A stretch of DNA of 39,716 nucleotides, taken from Bacteroidales bacterium (GTDB lineage: Bacteria; Bacteroidota; Bacteroidia; Bacteroidales; VadinHA17). The first letter of the stretch is position 1. Each line of letters opens with the position of its first letter. The stretch is from positions 14,213-53,928 of the forward strand of contig PMBC01000175.1 of NCBI GenBank assembly GCA_003152835.1, read 5' to 3'. The position numbers and the translations under genes are program-made. Shown here piece after piece: positions 23,559 through 33,502 of this stretch. Under the pieces are notes generated by a model that saw only the letters and a list, made by a program, of their open reading frames with translations, was not told the origin of the DNA and did not search any database.

Positions 23559-24572
23559 TTGAAAATCGGAAACATATCGCTGGGTGAGCGCCCTCTCTTC
23601 CTTGCTCCCATGGAAGATATTACCGATCCCTCCTTCCGTAACATCTGCAAAATCAACGGGGCTGATTTCAAGTACACTGAATTCATCTCATCTGATGGTC
23701 TTATCAGGGATGGTGAAAAGAGCGTCAGGAAACTTGACATTTATGATTTTGAGAGGCCGATCGGCATTCAGCTTTATGGCCATCTTATTGACGCAATGGT
23801 TGAAGCAGCGCTCATCGCTGAAGAAGCAAAACCCGAACTTATCGATATTAATTTCGGATGTCCTGTCAGGAAAATCGCAAACAGGGGTGCCGGAGCCGGT
23901 ATGCTTCAGAACATTCCACTGATGATTGAAATGACTTCAGCAATTGTAAAAGCAGTGAAGCTTCCTGTTACTGTTAAAACCAGGTTAGGCTGGGATGATG
24001 AGAGTAAAACAATTGTAACCGTTGCAGAACAATTACAGGATAAGGGCATCAGCGCCATAACCATCCACGGAAGAACCCGCGCTCAGTTATATAAAGGTAC
24101 TGCAGACTGGACTCTGATAGGGGAAGTAAAAAATAATCCCAGAATAAAGATCCCTGTTATCGGTAACGGCGACATTGATTCTCCGGTAAAAGCCAGGGAG
24201 ATGTTCGACAGGTACGGTGTTGATGGGATTATGATAGGGAGGGCTACTGTTGGCAGGCCATGGATATTCAGGGATATAAGACATTACCTTGAAACTGGTG
24301 AATTATTGCCTGAACCTACAGTGAGCGAAAAAACCGATCTCGCTCTTCTTCATCTTGAAAAATCTCTTGAGTACAAGGAAGGTAAAAGGGCTATTTATGA
24401 GATGCGCAGGCATCTTTCAAATTATTTTAAGGGTCTCCCTCACTTCAGGGAGACTCGTCTTAAATTACTTACCACGCTGGAGGTTGAGGAAATAAAATCA
24501 ATCCTCGCAGAAATAAAGGAAAACTGGGGTGATTTCAGGACTGATGAAAAAACGTCGGTTTATGGAACCTGA
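23559..24572 (+). CDS. dusB: tRNA-dihydrouridine synthase B
   Basis: 337 residues, FMN-dependent TIM barrel. LAPMEDITDPSFR opens the barrel. The catalytic Cys is in DINFGCPVRKI (C101), with TVKTRLGWDD, AITIHGRTRAQLYKG and PVIGNGDI marking the FMN/tRNA face. A C-terminal helical domain starts at about 245. It reduces specific uridines in the tRNA D-loop. The start is TTG (23559); the first internal ATG lies inside the APMED motif and is too late. The 3' end overlaps the CPBP protease gene tail-to-tail by 13 bp. Confidence 0.93.
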   Translation: MKIGNISLGERPLFLAPMEDITDPSFRNICKINGADFKYTEFISSDGLIRDGEKSVRKLDIYDFERPIGIQLYGHLIDAMVEAALIAEEAKPELIDINFGCPVRKIANRGAGAGMLQNIPLMIEMTSAIVKAVKLPVTVKTRLGWDDESKTIVTVAEQLQDKGISAITIHGRTRAQLYKGTADWTLIGEVKNNPRIKIPVIGNGDIDSPVKAREMFDRYGVDGIMIGRATVGRPWIFRDIRHYLETGELLPEPTVSEKTDLALLHLEKSLEYKEGKRAIYEMRRHLSNYFKGLPHFRETRLKLLTTLEVEEIKSILAEIKENWGDFRTDEKTSVYGT

Positions 24573-25510
24573 ATAATTTTATTCCGGTTAACCCGCCCAA
24601 AGATTTCAGAAAAGTTATTCCATTTAAAGATCATATTCATTACCGCAATGATCAGCACGCCCATGAGGAGCATTGTGGATAATTCGAGCCACGGGTAAAC
24701 ATTATGCTGTACAAATAAGGCTTTTGTCTGCAGGGCAGATGCATCATTTGTTACCATTACGCAGAGGAAGGCATTGTTTGCGGCATGTGCCCCGATGGCT
24801 GCCTCTATCCCGTCATCCATAATCGTCATGATTCCGAAAATAAGTCCAAAAAGAACATATTGTGGAAGCATGGTCCAGAATCCAAAAGCTTTAACTTCAG
24901 GATTCAGTCCATGCATCAGACCGAAAAGGATCGAAGTCGTGATCAGCGGGAAGAGCCTGTTATTAAAAAGGACAGTAAAGCCCTGCATAAGGTATCCCCT
25001 GAAAAGAATCTCCTCGAAAGCCGCCTGGAAGGGAAAAACCAACACTGAAATAAGCATAAGCGGGATCAGCGATGCGCTCTTGTTGTTCAGCGAATAATTT
25101 GAGGGGTCTGCCTTTAAGCAAACAAACAGGTAAATTGCTGATATGATCCCCCATATCAGTGCAGAAATAAAGAATCTGTTCCAGCGAAATGAATCTGTTC
25201 CGTTGATTATTTTTATCAGGGACCTTCCGTTCAGAGGTTTAACAAGAAGAATTAATGCAATAAGAGCGACTATGAACGGGAATAGCATCATCAGAAGTCC
25301 AGTGTTAGAGCTGACTCCAAGAACAGTTAGGTCATTTGGGTTCTCAGCCAGTCTGGCAGCTACCGAGGGATCAACAGCCATACGGCCTCCTATACTAATA
25401 AATAAAGGAATTGAACCGATGGTATTTGAAGCAGCCAGAACAGCCAGGATCATTAGAAGATATCTCCAGAAAGCATTCTTCCCGGAATATGATGATTCAA
25501 GATGGTTCAT
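24560..25510 (-). CDS. CPBP family intramembrane metalloprotease (Abi type)
   Basis: 316 residues with about eight membrane segments. The three catalytic motifs are complete: EExxxR (E166, E167, R171), FxxxH (F196, H200) and HxxxN (H242, N246). The family cleaves peptide bonds within the membrane; substrate unknown. Second gene of a unit with nadB (12 bp gap). The link to NAD synthesis is probably only shared transcription. Confidence 0.92.
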   Translation of the reverse strand: MNHLESSYSGKNAFWRYLLMILAVLAASNTIGSIPLFISIGGRMAVDPSVAARLAENPNDLTVLGVSSNTGLLMMLFPFIVALIALILLVKPLNGRSLIKIINGTDSFRWNRFFISALIWGIISAIYLFVCLKADPSNYSLNNKSASLIPLMLISVLVFPFQAAFEEILFRGYLMQGFTVLFNNRLFPLITTSILFGLMHGLNPEVKAFGFWTMLPQYVLFGLIFGIMTIMDDGIEAAIGAHAANNAFLCVMVTNDASALQTKALFVQHNVYPWLELSTMLLMGVLIIAVMNMIFKWNNFSEIFGRVNRNKIIQVP

Positions 25511-25522
25511 GCTTTGACTTTT

Positions 25523-27100
25523 TCAGAATTCCGACACTGCATTTTTAGGGTAGTCAATTGAATAGTGAAGCCCGATACTCTCCTTCCTTATTTGTGCGTG
25601 CTTAATTATTATATACCCGACATTTATCAGATTCCTTAATTCGCATATCTTCTTTGATATGAGCGACCTTTTATAAAGACTTTCCGTCTCCTGGTAAAGT
25701 ATTTCGAGACGAATCATCGCTCTTTCAAGACGGAGATCCGATCGTACGATGCCCACATAATTGCTCATAATCATTTGCACTTCCTTGATACTCTGCGTGA
25801 TTAGCACCATCTCTTCGAGGTGTGTTGTACCCTTGTAGTCCCATAAGGGTACCTTATCTTCAAAAGTGAGTTCACCTATTCTTATGCCGGAATGCATTGC
25901 AGCCCTGTGTGCATATACAGCTGCTTCAAGAAGAGAATTGGAAGCCAGCCTGTTAGCCCCGTGTAATCCCGTAGACGATGCTTCGCCGAGAGAATACAGC
26001 CTGTCGATGCTGCTCTGTCCGTCCATATCAACTTTTATTCCTCCGCAAGAGTAATGCTGGGCAGGCACAACCGGGATCATGTCTTTTGTAATATCGATGC
26101 CCTTGGCAAGACAATGTTCATAAACATTTGGGAATTGATCTTTCAATCCTTCCGGGTCAAGATGTGTACAGTCAAGCCAGACGTGGTCATCGCCCCACAT
26201 TTTCATTTCATTGTCGATAGCCCTGGCTACTATATCTCTCGGCGCCAGCGATTCGCGGCTGTCGTACCTCTTCATGAATTTTTCGCCTGCCATGTTTTTA
26301 AGGACAGCGCCGTAACCCCTGAGGGCTTCAGTTATCAGAAATGACGGCCTTGTATTCGGATCATACAGCGATGTTGGATGAAACTGGATAAACTCCATGT
26401 TTTCTATCGTCCCCTTGGCTCTATACACCATTGCAATACCATCTCCCGTTGCAATCTCCGGATTCGTGGTGGTCATATAGACATTCCCTACTCCCCCGGT
26501 AGCAACAACTGTCACTTTTGAAAGAAATGTAATAACCTTCTTGTTTTTAAGATCTGCAATATACGCTCCGAAGCATTTTATGCCGGGGTAATTGTGTTTT
26601 ACGACCTCTCCAAGATGATGCTGTGTAAGGATCTCTATTGCAAAATGGTGTTCAAATATTTCGATGTTCGGATCCTTCCTTACGCGTTCAATAAGCGTTT
26701 TCTCAATGGCTTCGCCTGTCTTGTCCTTGTGATGAAGAATCCTGTACTCCGAATGCCCGCCTTCCCTGTGAAGGTCATAGGTCCCATCCTCTTTTTTATC
26801 GAATGGGACTCCGAGTTCAATAAGGTCCTTGATCCTGTCCGGAGCTTCACTTACCACCATTCTTACAACCTCTTCATTGCAGCAGCCGGCTCCTGCGATC
26901 AGGGTGTCATGAATATGTTTTTCAAAATTATCCGGTTCGCTGAATACGGCAGCTATGCCTCCCTGGGCATATCTGGTATTTGAATCTTCAAGATTTGCCT
27001 TTGTGACAACACTCACTTTGCCAAACTTTGAAGCCTTAAGGGCAAATGACAGTCCAGCGATACCTGACCCCAGTACAAGAAAATCCGTTCTTTTTTTCAT
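25523..27100 (-). CDS. nadB: L-aspartate oxidase
   Basis: 525 residues. The FAD motif is GSGIAGLSFAL near the N-terminus, then SNTRYAQGGIAAV, HSEYRILHHKDKTG, IQFHPTSLY, APRDIVARAI and GLHGANRLASNSLLEA. The non-covalent flavin site (no RxHS motif) and the NadB-specific EGGHSE region separate it from SdhA. It oxidises L-aspartate to iminoaspartate, first step of de novo NAD synthesis. nadA and nadC are not in the window. First gene of a two-gene unit. Confidence 0.95.
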   Translation of the reverse strand: MKKRTDFLVLGSGIAGLSFALKASKFGKVSVVTKANLEDSNTRYAQGGIAAVFSEPDNFEKHIHDTLIAGAGCCNEEVVRMVVSEAPDRIKDLIELGVPFDKKEDGTYDLHREGGHSEYRILHHKDKTGEAIEKTLIERVRKDPNIEIFEHHFAIEILTQHHLGEVVKHNYPGIKCFGAYIADLKNKKVITFLSKVTVVATGGVGNVYMTTTNPEIATGDGIAMVYRAKGTIENMEFIQFHPTSLYDPNTRPSFLITEALRGYGAVLKNMAGEKFMKRYDSRESLAPRDIVARAIDNEMKMWGDDHVWLDCTHLDPEGLKDQFPNVYEHCLAKGIDITKDMIPVVPAQHYSCGGIKVDMDGQSSIDRLYSLGEASSTGLHGANRLASNSLLEAAVYAHRAAMHSGIRIGELTFEDKVPLWDYKGTTHLEEMVLITQSIKEVQMIMSNYVGIVRSDLRLERAMIRLEILYQETESLYKRSLISKKICELRNLINVGYIIIKHAQIRKESIGLHYSIDYPKNAVSEF

Positions 27101-27122
27101 AGCAAATTCATTAAAGAACAGG

Positions 27123-27130
27123 TAAAGATA
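27123..27130 (-). promoter_or_regulatory. Candidate -7 element for nadB
   Basis: Minus strand reads TATCTTTA, one base off TAnnTTTG, 22 bases before the ATG. No firm -33 partner. Confidence 0.3.
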
Positions 27131-27144
27131 CTAATAGATTTTTA

Positions 27145-27202
27145 GGTTTACCCCCCTCTTTATGAACTCGCCCCCCTGCCCCCCTGAAGGGGGGGGAAAC
27201 CC
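27145..27202. repeat. C-run/TGAA/G-run hairpin repeat
   Basis: C6 (27179-27184), TGAA, then G8 (27189-27196) form a hairpin. A larger pairing joins GGTTTACCCCCC (27145-27156) to GGGGGGAAACC (27191-27201) with one bulged base. It is related in style to 123-144. It lies in the 253-bp divergent gap between nadB and glyS and has no ORF. Confidence 0.55.
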
Positions 27203-27353
27203 AAACTGGATTCTATTAAACTCACAATGGGTTTATAGCCCGCTTTCAGATGGGTTGGGGGTTGCATACATGAAGAAGCAGAAAGATAAGCCGGATTGTA
27301 AAACCAAACTTTTAAATTACTTTTACTTTCCGGTTAAATAAACAAAATCAATT

Positions 27354-28904
27354 ATGGCTCAGGATGATGTTTTTAAAAAGCTGGTTGCGCACTGCAAGGA
27401 GTATGGATATGTTTTCCCCTCAAGTGAAATTTACGACGGATTAAGTGCAGTTTACGATTACGGCCAGTATGGCGTTGAACTTAAAAACAATATTAAAAAA
27501 TACTGGTGGGACAGTATGGTTCTGCTCCATGAAAATATTGTCGGTCTCGATTCAGCAATCTTCATGCACCCGACAATCTGGAAGGCTTCAGGGCACGTTG
27601 ATGCTTTCAATGATCCTCTTATTGACAACAAGGATTCCAAAAAAAGATACCGCGCCGATGTTCTTATTGAAGAACACATGGCTAAGTTTGAAGATAAGAT
27701 CAATAAGGAAATCGAAAAGGCCAGGGAGAGGTTTGGTGATGCTTTTGATGAAAAGAAATTCAGGGAGACAAACCAGAGAGTCCTTGCAAACCAGGCAAAA
27801 CTTGATGAAATAAATGCCCGCTTTTCAAAAGCGATGAATGCCACAGATCTGCAGGAGCTCAGGCAGATAATAATTGACAATGAGATTGTTTGTCCCGTCT
27901 CCGGTACCCGGAACTGGACAGAGGTAAGACAGTTTAACCTCATGTTTTCCACCGAAATGGGATCTACGGCCGAAGGCTCAAACAAGATCTACCTGCGTCC
28001 TGAAACAGCCCAGGGTATTTTTGTGAATTTCCTGAATGTTCAGAAGACAGGAAGGATGAAGGTGCCATTCGGCATTGCCCAGATCGGCAAGGCATTCCGC
28101 AACGAGATAGTCGCAAGGCAGTTCATTTTCAGGATGAGGGAATTTGAGCAGATGGAGATGCAGTTTTTTGTGCAGCCCGGCAGCGAGCTCGACTGGTTCC
28201 GTCACTGGAAGGATATAAGGATGAAATGGCATAAAGCTCTCGGTTTCGGAGATGAAAATTACCGGTTCCACGATCACACAAAACTGGCTCATTATGCAAA
28301 TGCTGCAACAGATATCGAATACAAGTTCCCGTTCGGGTTCAAGGAGGTTGAAGGGATTCATTCCCGGACAGATTTTGATCTGAAACAGCACCAGCAGTAC
28401 AGCGGTAAAAAGATGCAGTATTTTGATCCGGAAAGAGGAGAATCATATGTTCCCTTCGTCATAGAGACTTCAATAGGAGTCGACAGGATGTTCCTCCAGG
28501 TTATTTCAGCAGCCTATTATGAAGAAGAGCTTAAGAAAGAAGACGGAAGCCCCGACACCAGGGTTGTGCTGAGACTCCCATCATTTATGGCCCCGGTCAA
28601 GCTTGCTGTAATGCCTTTGGTGAAAAAAGACGGACTGCCTGAGATCGCCGAAAAGATTGTCCACGATCTGAAGTTTGACTTCAACTGCCAGTATGATGAT
28701 AAGGATTCAATCGGCAGACGCTACAGGAGACAGGATGCTATCGGGACGCCATATTGCATAACCATTGATCACCAAACGGCTGAAGATAATACTGTTACAA
28801 TAAGATACCGCGATACCATGCTCCAGGAACGTGTAGGGATCTCCGGATTAAAAGACATTATTTTCGAAAAAGTTAGTATTGCAACACTGCTGAAAAAGCT
28901 GTAA
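27354..28904 (+). CDS. glyS: Glycyl-tRNA synthetase (homodimeric class II type)
   Basis: 516 residues. Class II motifs are seen at YLRPETAQGIFVNF, GIAQIGKAFRNEI (motif 2) and ETSIGVDRMFLQ (motif 3), and the C-terminal anticodon-binding domain begins near VKLAVMPLVKKDG. This is the alpha2 enzyme, not the alpha/beta type. A helical insertion rich in Lys/Glu lies at about 95-165. The next gene's GTG follows the stop codon with no gap. A weak TACTTTCC element about 20-30 bases upstream may be its promoter. Confidence 0.95.
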   Translation: MAQDDVFKKLVAHCKEYGYVFPSSEIYDGLSAVYDYGQYGVELKNNIKKYWWDSMVLLHENIVGLDSAIFMHPTIWKASGHVDAFNDPLIDNKDSKKRYRADVLIEEHMAKFEDKINKEIEKARERFGDAFDEKKFRETNQRVLANQAKLDEINARFSKAMNATDLQELRQIIIDNEIVCPVSGTRNWTEVRQFNLMFSTEMGSTAEGSNKIYLRPETAQGIFVNFLNVQKTGRMKVPFGIAQIGKAFRNEIVARQFIFRMREFEQMEMQFFVQPGSELDWFRHWKDIRMKWHKALGFGDENYRFHDHTKLAHYANAATDIEYKFPFGFKEVEGIHSRTDFDLKQHQQYSGKKMQYFDPERGESYVPFVIETSIGVDRMFLQVISAAYYEEELKKEDGSPDTRVVLRLPSFMAPVKLAVMPLVKKDGLPEIAEKIVHDLKFDFNCQYDDKDSIGRRYRRQDAIGTPYCITIDHQTAEDNTVTIRYRDTMLQERVGISGLKDIIFEKVSIATLLKKL

Positions 28905-30164
28905 GTGAACAAGGTATTAATCATCACCTATTACTGGCCACCAAGCGGAGGTGCGGGAGTACAGCGATGGCTTAAGTTTTCGAAGTATCTTCCCCAGCTT
29001 GGTTGGGAGCCGGTCATACTTACAGTTGATCCGGAATTTGCTTCCTATCCTGCTATTGACAACTCTCTTGAAAAGGAGATTCCGGGGGAAATAAAAGTTT
29101 ACAGGACAAAAGCGACAGACTGGTTCAGAATTTACGGAAAATCAAAAGTTCCATCGGCGGGTTTTGCAAAGAACAGCGACGATACAATAAAGGGAAAAAT
29201 ATCCCGCTTCATACGAGGAAATTTTTTCATACCCGATCCGCGCCGGGGTTGGAATAAATTTGCATTTAAAAAAGCATGCGAAATAATAGAGAAGGAAGAG
29301 ATCTGTCACATTATAACGACAAGCCCCCCACACTCCACCCAGCTTATAGGACTGAAACTTAAAAAGAGATTCCCTGCATTAAGATGGATAGCTGACCTAA
29401 GAGATCCATGGACAGACATCTATTATTACAGTAAATTCTATCCATCCCTGTTTTCAAGGAAGCTGGATCTCTGTTATGAAAGATCTGTTTTGGAAAAATC
29501 TGATGAAATTATTACCGTTGGCAAAACACTAAAGAACTCCTTCTCGCAGGCACAAAAAATAGACGAAAACAAAATAACCGTCATTACAAACGGGTTTGAT
29601 GAATCTGACTATACCGCTGTGACATCAGTTCGCCCCGAAAAGCTGATAATCACTTATGTGGGAACGATATCAGAATCATACCCGGTAGCCGGACTCATCG
29701 GAGCTCTGAAAGACCTGCATGAAAAGAAGATTGATTTCGCTCTCAGGATTACGGGCGACTTATCCCAAAACATCAGAAACCTCATAACTTCAGATATCCC
29801 TGCATCGTCCGTGGAATTCACTCCATACCTTGAACACACTCTTGCTGTGAAGTCAATCATGAACTCTTCAGTTGTCGTGCTGATCATCCCTGATCATAAA
29901 AGCAACAAGGGGATACTTACAGGAAAACTGTTTGAATATCTTGCATCAGGTGTTCCTGTTCTGTGCCTCGGTCCCGCCGATGGCGATGCGGCAGAGATAA
30001 TTGCCAGGGCAAAAGCTGGTGCCACTTTCGGATATACAGATGAAAAAGGGATTTCGGAATTTCTCTGCAGCACAGCCGATACATTCAAACCTGATAAAGA
30101 CTACATTAAGGAATTCTCGAGAGTTAACCTGACAAGGATGATAATTCCCTTGCTTGAGAGGTAA
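28905..30164 (+). CDS. GT4-like glycosyltransferase
   Basis: 419 residues from a GTG that directly abuts the glyS stop, so expression is probably coupled to glyS. The N-terminal Rossmann domain starts MNKVLIITYYWPPSGGAGVQ, then RWIADLRDPWTD, the usual boundary region of GT4-like enzymes. The C-terminal donor domain contains NGFDESDY and GILTGKLFEYLASGVPVLCL, with the conserved KxFEYLA nucleotide-sugar region. Sugar and acceptor are unknown. It opens the glycan gene region. Confidence 0.88.
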   Translation: MNKVLIITYYWPPSGGAGVQRWLKFSKYLPQLGWEPVILTVDPEFASYPAIDNSLEKEIPGEIKVYRTKATDWFRIYGKSKVPSAGFAKNSDDTIKGKISRFIRGNFFIPDPRRGWNKFAFKKACEIIEKEEICHIITTSPPHSTQLIGLKLKKRFPALRWIADLRDPWTDIYYYSKFYPSLFSRKLDLCYERSVLEKSDEIITVGKTLKNSFSQAQKIDENKITVITNGFDESDYTAVTSVRPEKLIITYVGTISESYPVAGLIGALKDLHEKKIDFALRITGDLSQNIRNLITSDIPASSVEFTPYLEHTLAVKSIMNSSVVVLIIPDHKSNKGILTGKLFEYLASGVPVLCLGPADGDAAEIIARAKAGATFGYTDEKGISEFLCSTADTFKPDKDYIKEFSRVNLTRMIIPLLER

Positions 30165-30196
30165 CCAATCAATCGCGTTAATAACCTGTTCCCCGT

Positions 30197-31909
30197 TTAT
30201 TTCATTATAACGCGGAATCCATATTTTAAATCCGGTCCCCTCATTTCTATATCGGTAATGCCGATATGTTTTTGAATTATGGAAGATGGCAGAGGCAAGT
30301 TCCAGCAATAGGTGCCATCCTCCGGAATGTTGACAATGAAATTGTTCAGATCAACCCTATTATAAGGTACATCCTTAAACCTGGCAGGAAATACCATGCT
30401 ATCCTCAAAGCCTTTATAGTCAAGCTTCAGGATAAACCATACCGAAAAGAGCAACAACAAAACGAAAATAGCTTTTGGCAGGAGATTCTTTACTTTATCA
30501 ATATAACTTCTCAGGTAACCCAATGAGAGAAACTTTTTCAAAATAAAAATGGTAAATATCATACTGGTGAGCAGGAGATAAAAAAACAGGAAAGCATAAA
30601 TGAACCTGAAATTAGGTGCGGAAATAAACCAGAAAACAACAGCAAGGAAACATATTGAAACTATTTTGAGATCGCTGGTGAAACGTTTCCGCATTTTCTC
30701 CGAAAGAAATATTATTACTGCCATCACAGCCGGTGAAATCACGATGTAACACGATATAATTTTAAACCCTGTCGAGAGGTGGGAATACCAGAAAGGGAAC
30801 CATTTTGAAAATGGCCTCTGCTGCCAGTCTCCCGATTGAGCATGAGCAGATATTACAGATTTCATCTCACTGACGTATTGCACAGGGATTTTCCAGTCAG
30901 GATTAAAGATGTTAAGCGAAGGATAAGGATAAATCAGGTATCCTGATAAAATGTAATTTCTGATGAAGTACGGGACAAAGACCAGTGCAACGACTATTAA
31001 GATCAAAAACAACTTTCTCCACCATGAATTATCATATTCGGCCAGGAATAAAACAGCAATAAGAGCAATGGGAAAAGCAGATAGTTTTACCGTTACCATG
31101 AAGAAGGCCATAAATAAAACTGGTATCCAGTATAACTTGTTGTTTCTTTCGCCGGTGATCCTTTCTAAATAGATTATAAATATAAACCATATTCCTGCCA
31201 GTAAAAAAATATCAGGTGTGGGAGAAGAGGCTGATTTGAGAAAAAATATCTGCAGCAGCAGTAATAGTCCGGCATACAGGAATCCTCTCCAAATGTCATG
31301 GCTTAGTTTCTTGTGCACAAGAGTTATAAGGGTGACAGACAAAATAACAAGCAGGTAGCTGTTCAGGAGATGAAAAAAATCCGGCTTCAGAAAAGAGAAG
31401 TTGAAAAGAGCCTCCAGAAGGAAGGAATGATTATTATAAGCAAACCTGCCATGCAGATTTCCAAGCCCCGGTATAACTTTAAAATTGCTTATCCATTTAA
31501 TATTCTGGATATGATAAAGGCCGGTATCCGAAACATTGGGAATTGATTGAGCAGCAATTAATACCAGAATTAAATAAATAAAAATCAATATTTTAACAAT
31601 TGATGGAAATTGTTTAAAACCGATAACCCTGCTTTTAAAATCTGAAATAATGCTCTTCCTGGCTGACAGAAAATAAATGAGGCAGAAAACAACAATCAGA
31701 AGATTTGCTGCCAGCCCTATTTTAAGAAACAGTGAAAAGAAGCTTAAAAAAATTCCAAGAAATGTAAGTCCTGTTATGCTCATTTCAGTTGTGGAGGGTT
31801 CAGCAGAGACATCTTTTCGCAGGAGCCGTCCGAGAATTCTGAATACAAAATGACCTGTAAGAGTTGTTAAAAGAAAAATATAAATCCAGACAAGAAGTGT
31901 TGAGATCAT
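30197..31909 (-). CDS. Multi-pass membrane protein, GT-C / LIC_10190-like
   Basis: 570 residues with roughly a dozen membrane segments. After the first few helices comes SDTGLYHIQNIKW, an acidic loop motif like those of GT-C transferases, then NLHGRFAYNNHSFLLEA and later FIRNYILSGYLIYP. These resemble, from memory, the LIC_10190 family of Bacteroidota and spirochaetes. A soluble beta-like tail covers about the last 70 residues. A role in transferring or polymerising lipid-linked sugars is plausible but unproven. It converges on the GT4-like gene and follows a GT2 gene by 8 bp in a three-gene minus-strand unit. Confidence 0.75.
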   Translation of the reverse strand: MISTLLVWIYIFLLTTLTGHFVFRILGRLLRKDVSAEPSTTEMSITGLTFLGIFLSFFSLFLKIGLAANLLIVVFCLIYFLSARKSIISDFKSRVIGFKQFPSIVKILIFIYLILVLIAAQSIPNVSDTGLYHIQNIKWISNFKVIPGLGNLHGRFAYNNHSFLLEALFNFSFLKPDFFHLLNSYLLVILSVTLITLVHKKLSHDIWRGFLYAGLLLLLQIFFLKSASSPTPDIFLLAGIWFIFIIYLERITGERNNKLYWIPVLFMAFFMVTVKLSAFPIALIAVLFLAEYDNSWWRKLFLILIVVALVFVPYFIRNYILSGYLIYPYPSLNIFNPDWKIPVQYVSEMKSVISAHAQSGDWQQRPFSKWFPFWYSHLSTGFKIISCYIVISPAVMAVIIFLSEKMRKRFTSDLKIVSICFLAVVFWFISAPNFRFIYAFLFFYLLLTSMIFTIFILKKFLSLGYLRSYIDKVKNLLPKAIFVLLLLFSVWFILKLDYKGFEDSMVFPARFKDVPYNRVDLNNFIVNIPEDGTYCWNLPLPSSIIQKHIGITDIEMRGPDLKYGFRVIMK

Positions 31910-31917
31910 TTAAGGAT

Positions 31918-32634
31918 CTATTTGAAAAGATTATATCTGAAAATGCAGTAAATGGCGCGGAATCCGTCTTTCCAATTTATTTTCTTGCCGTCGTCAAATG
32001 TTCTTCCATAATATGAGATCCCGACTTCATATATCCTGATTTTTTTAATGCGCGACATCTTTGCTATTACCTCTGGCTCGAAGCCGAATCTGTTCTCTTT
32101 CAGCTTTAATTGCTTGTAAACCTCCGAGCTGGCAAGCTTATAGCAGGTTTCCATATCGGTCAGGTTCAGGTTTGTGAACATATTTGAAATGAATGTAAGC
32201 ATCCTGTTTCCGAGGGAGTGCCAGAAAAACAAAATCCTGTGAGGGTTTCCTCCCATGAATCTTGAACCAAGGACCACATCAGCATGACCTTCAAGAATTG
32301 GCTTCAGAAGAGTGTTATATTCATTTGGATCGTACTCCAGGTCTGCATCCTGGATGATTATAAAATCGCCTGTCGCCAGTTCAATCCCTTTTCTTATTGC
32401 AGCACCCTTCCCCATATTTACCGGCTGATCAAAAAGCGAAATATGCGCCCCGGGAGAATCTTTAATGTATTGCTCGATAACTGATTTCGTATCGTCGCCT
32501 GAACAATCGTTAACAACAATTATCTCCTTTTCCACCTGGTTTATTAACTGAGCTGAGCGTACTCTGTCCAGTATCTCATGGATGGTTTTTGCTTCATTAT
32601 AAGCCGGGACGATTATTGAAAGTACTTTCCCCAT
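31918..32634 (-). CDS. GT2 glycosyltransferase (DPM1-like, polyprenyl-phosphate type)
   Basis: 238 residues, soluble GT-A fold. [12 protein letters not shown] starts it, [10 protein letters not shown] follows, and the metal-binding DxD-like motif is [16 protein letters not shown] and the helical [12 protein letters not shown] are typical of dolichyl/undecaprenyl-phosphate mannosyl- or glucosyltransferases. It has no C-terminal membrane helices, unlike some relatives. It probably makes polyprenyl-phosphate-sugar that the adjacent GT-C-like protein could use. Spacing is 2 bp from the methyltransferase and 8 bp to the membrane protein. Confidence 0.9.
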   Translation of the reverse strand: MGKVLSIIVPAYNEAKTIHEILDRVRSAQLINQVEKEIIVVNDCSGDDTKSVIEQYIKDSPGAHISLFDQPVNMGKGAAIRKGIELATGDFIIIQDADLEYDPNEYNTLLKPILEGHADVVLGSRFMGGNPHRILFFWHSLGNRMLTFISNMFTNLNLTDMETCYKLASSEVYKQLKLKENRFGFEPEVIAKMSRIKKIRIYEVGISYYGRTFDDGKKINWKDGFRAIYCIFRYNLFK

Positions 32635-32636
32635 AT

Positions 32637-33374
32637 TTATTTTCTGGCGGTTATAATTAATGAGAGACCAAATTTGTGAAATAATATCTTATCCATTAAA
32701 CGGAATACAGAGACAAAATTATCATATAATTTCATCTGGCTCACCTTAATTTGCCGGTTATTCAGCAATTTTCCGAACAGGAACCAGCCGGCTACTCCTG
32801 CTGCATTGAAGCTGAAAAGATTGTCAGCTTTATAATCATTAGCTGTTAACAGCTGTTCCAGCGATCTTCTGCTGTATCTCCTGAAGTGTCCAAGTTCCGT
32901 GTCAAACCTGCAGTAGAGCCATTGATATGAAGGTACAAGTATTACCAGAGTGCCTTGATCCTTCAGAAGTTTCCCGCAGTTATGAAGAGCTGTCGAGTCA
33001 TCTTCAATGTGTTCGATGACATTCAGGGCAAACAGTGAATCAAAAGTTCCCAGCAGATGAATGTATATAGTATCAAAATTCTTTTCAGCAATATCGATTC
33101 TCATAACGCCATCCAGGGATTTGCTATCCTTGAAATGTCCTGACAGATAATTGCAATATTCCGGTCTCAGATCGCTCAGCGTTACGTTCTGTTTATCTTC
33201 CAGGAGGAAACAAGAGATGTTTCCCAGTCCGCTTCCGATTTCAAGGATTTTCCCATGCAGATAAGGCGAAATGGCTGAATACATCCATTTGTTGAATCCA
33301 CCTGCCTTGCTTATATTTCCAAGTGTTTCCGAACCGACAGGGTCACTGCCCGTTGTGCCCAAAGAATTGCTCAT
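32637..33374 (-). CDS. Class I SAM-dependent methyltransferase
   Basis: 245 residues from ATG 33374; the codon before it is TTG and would add one residue. The SAM-binding motif I is [13 protein letters not shown], followed by [10 protein letters not shown] and the motif-IV region [14 protein letters not shown] conserved [13 protein letters not shown] helix lies in the C-terminal half. The target is unknown, but the neighbours suggest a sugar or lipid-linked intermediate. First gene of the minus-strand trio. A TATCTTAG element at 33403-33396 could be its -7 site. Confidence 0.88.
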   Translation of the reverse strand: MSNSLGTTGSDPVGSETLGNISKAGGFNKWMYSAISPYLHGKILEIGSGLGNISCFLLEDKQNVTLSDLRPEYCNYLSGHFKDSKSLDGVMRIDIAEKNFDTIYIHLLGTFDSLFALNVIEHIEDDSTALHNCGKLLKDQGTLVILVPSYQWLYCRFDTELGHFRRYSRRSLEQLLTANDYKADNLFSFNAAGVAGWFLFGKLLNNRQIKVSQMKLYDNFVSVFRLMDKILFHKFGLSLIITARK

Positions 33375-33477
33375 CAATAGTAAAATAAAACACCGCTAAG
33401 ATAAGAAACGGCTATTACTAAAAAGACATTAATGTTCTGAAATATCCCGTTAACCATCAGGGTATATAACTATTTCC

Positions 33478-33485
33478 TAAATTTG
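33478..33485 (+). promoter_or_regulatory. -7 promoter element for the plus-strand glycan genes
   Basis: TAAATTTG matches TAnnTTTG exactly, 17 bases before the ATG at 33503, which implies a very short leader. The genes from here to 38066 run in one direction with short gaps or overlaps. Confidence 0.45.
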
Positions 33486-33502
33486 TAGACAAATTTGCGC
33501 GG

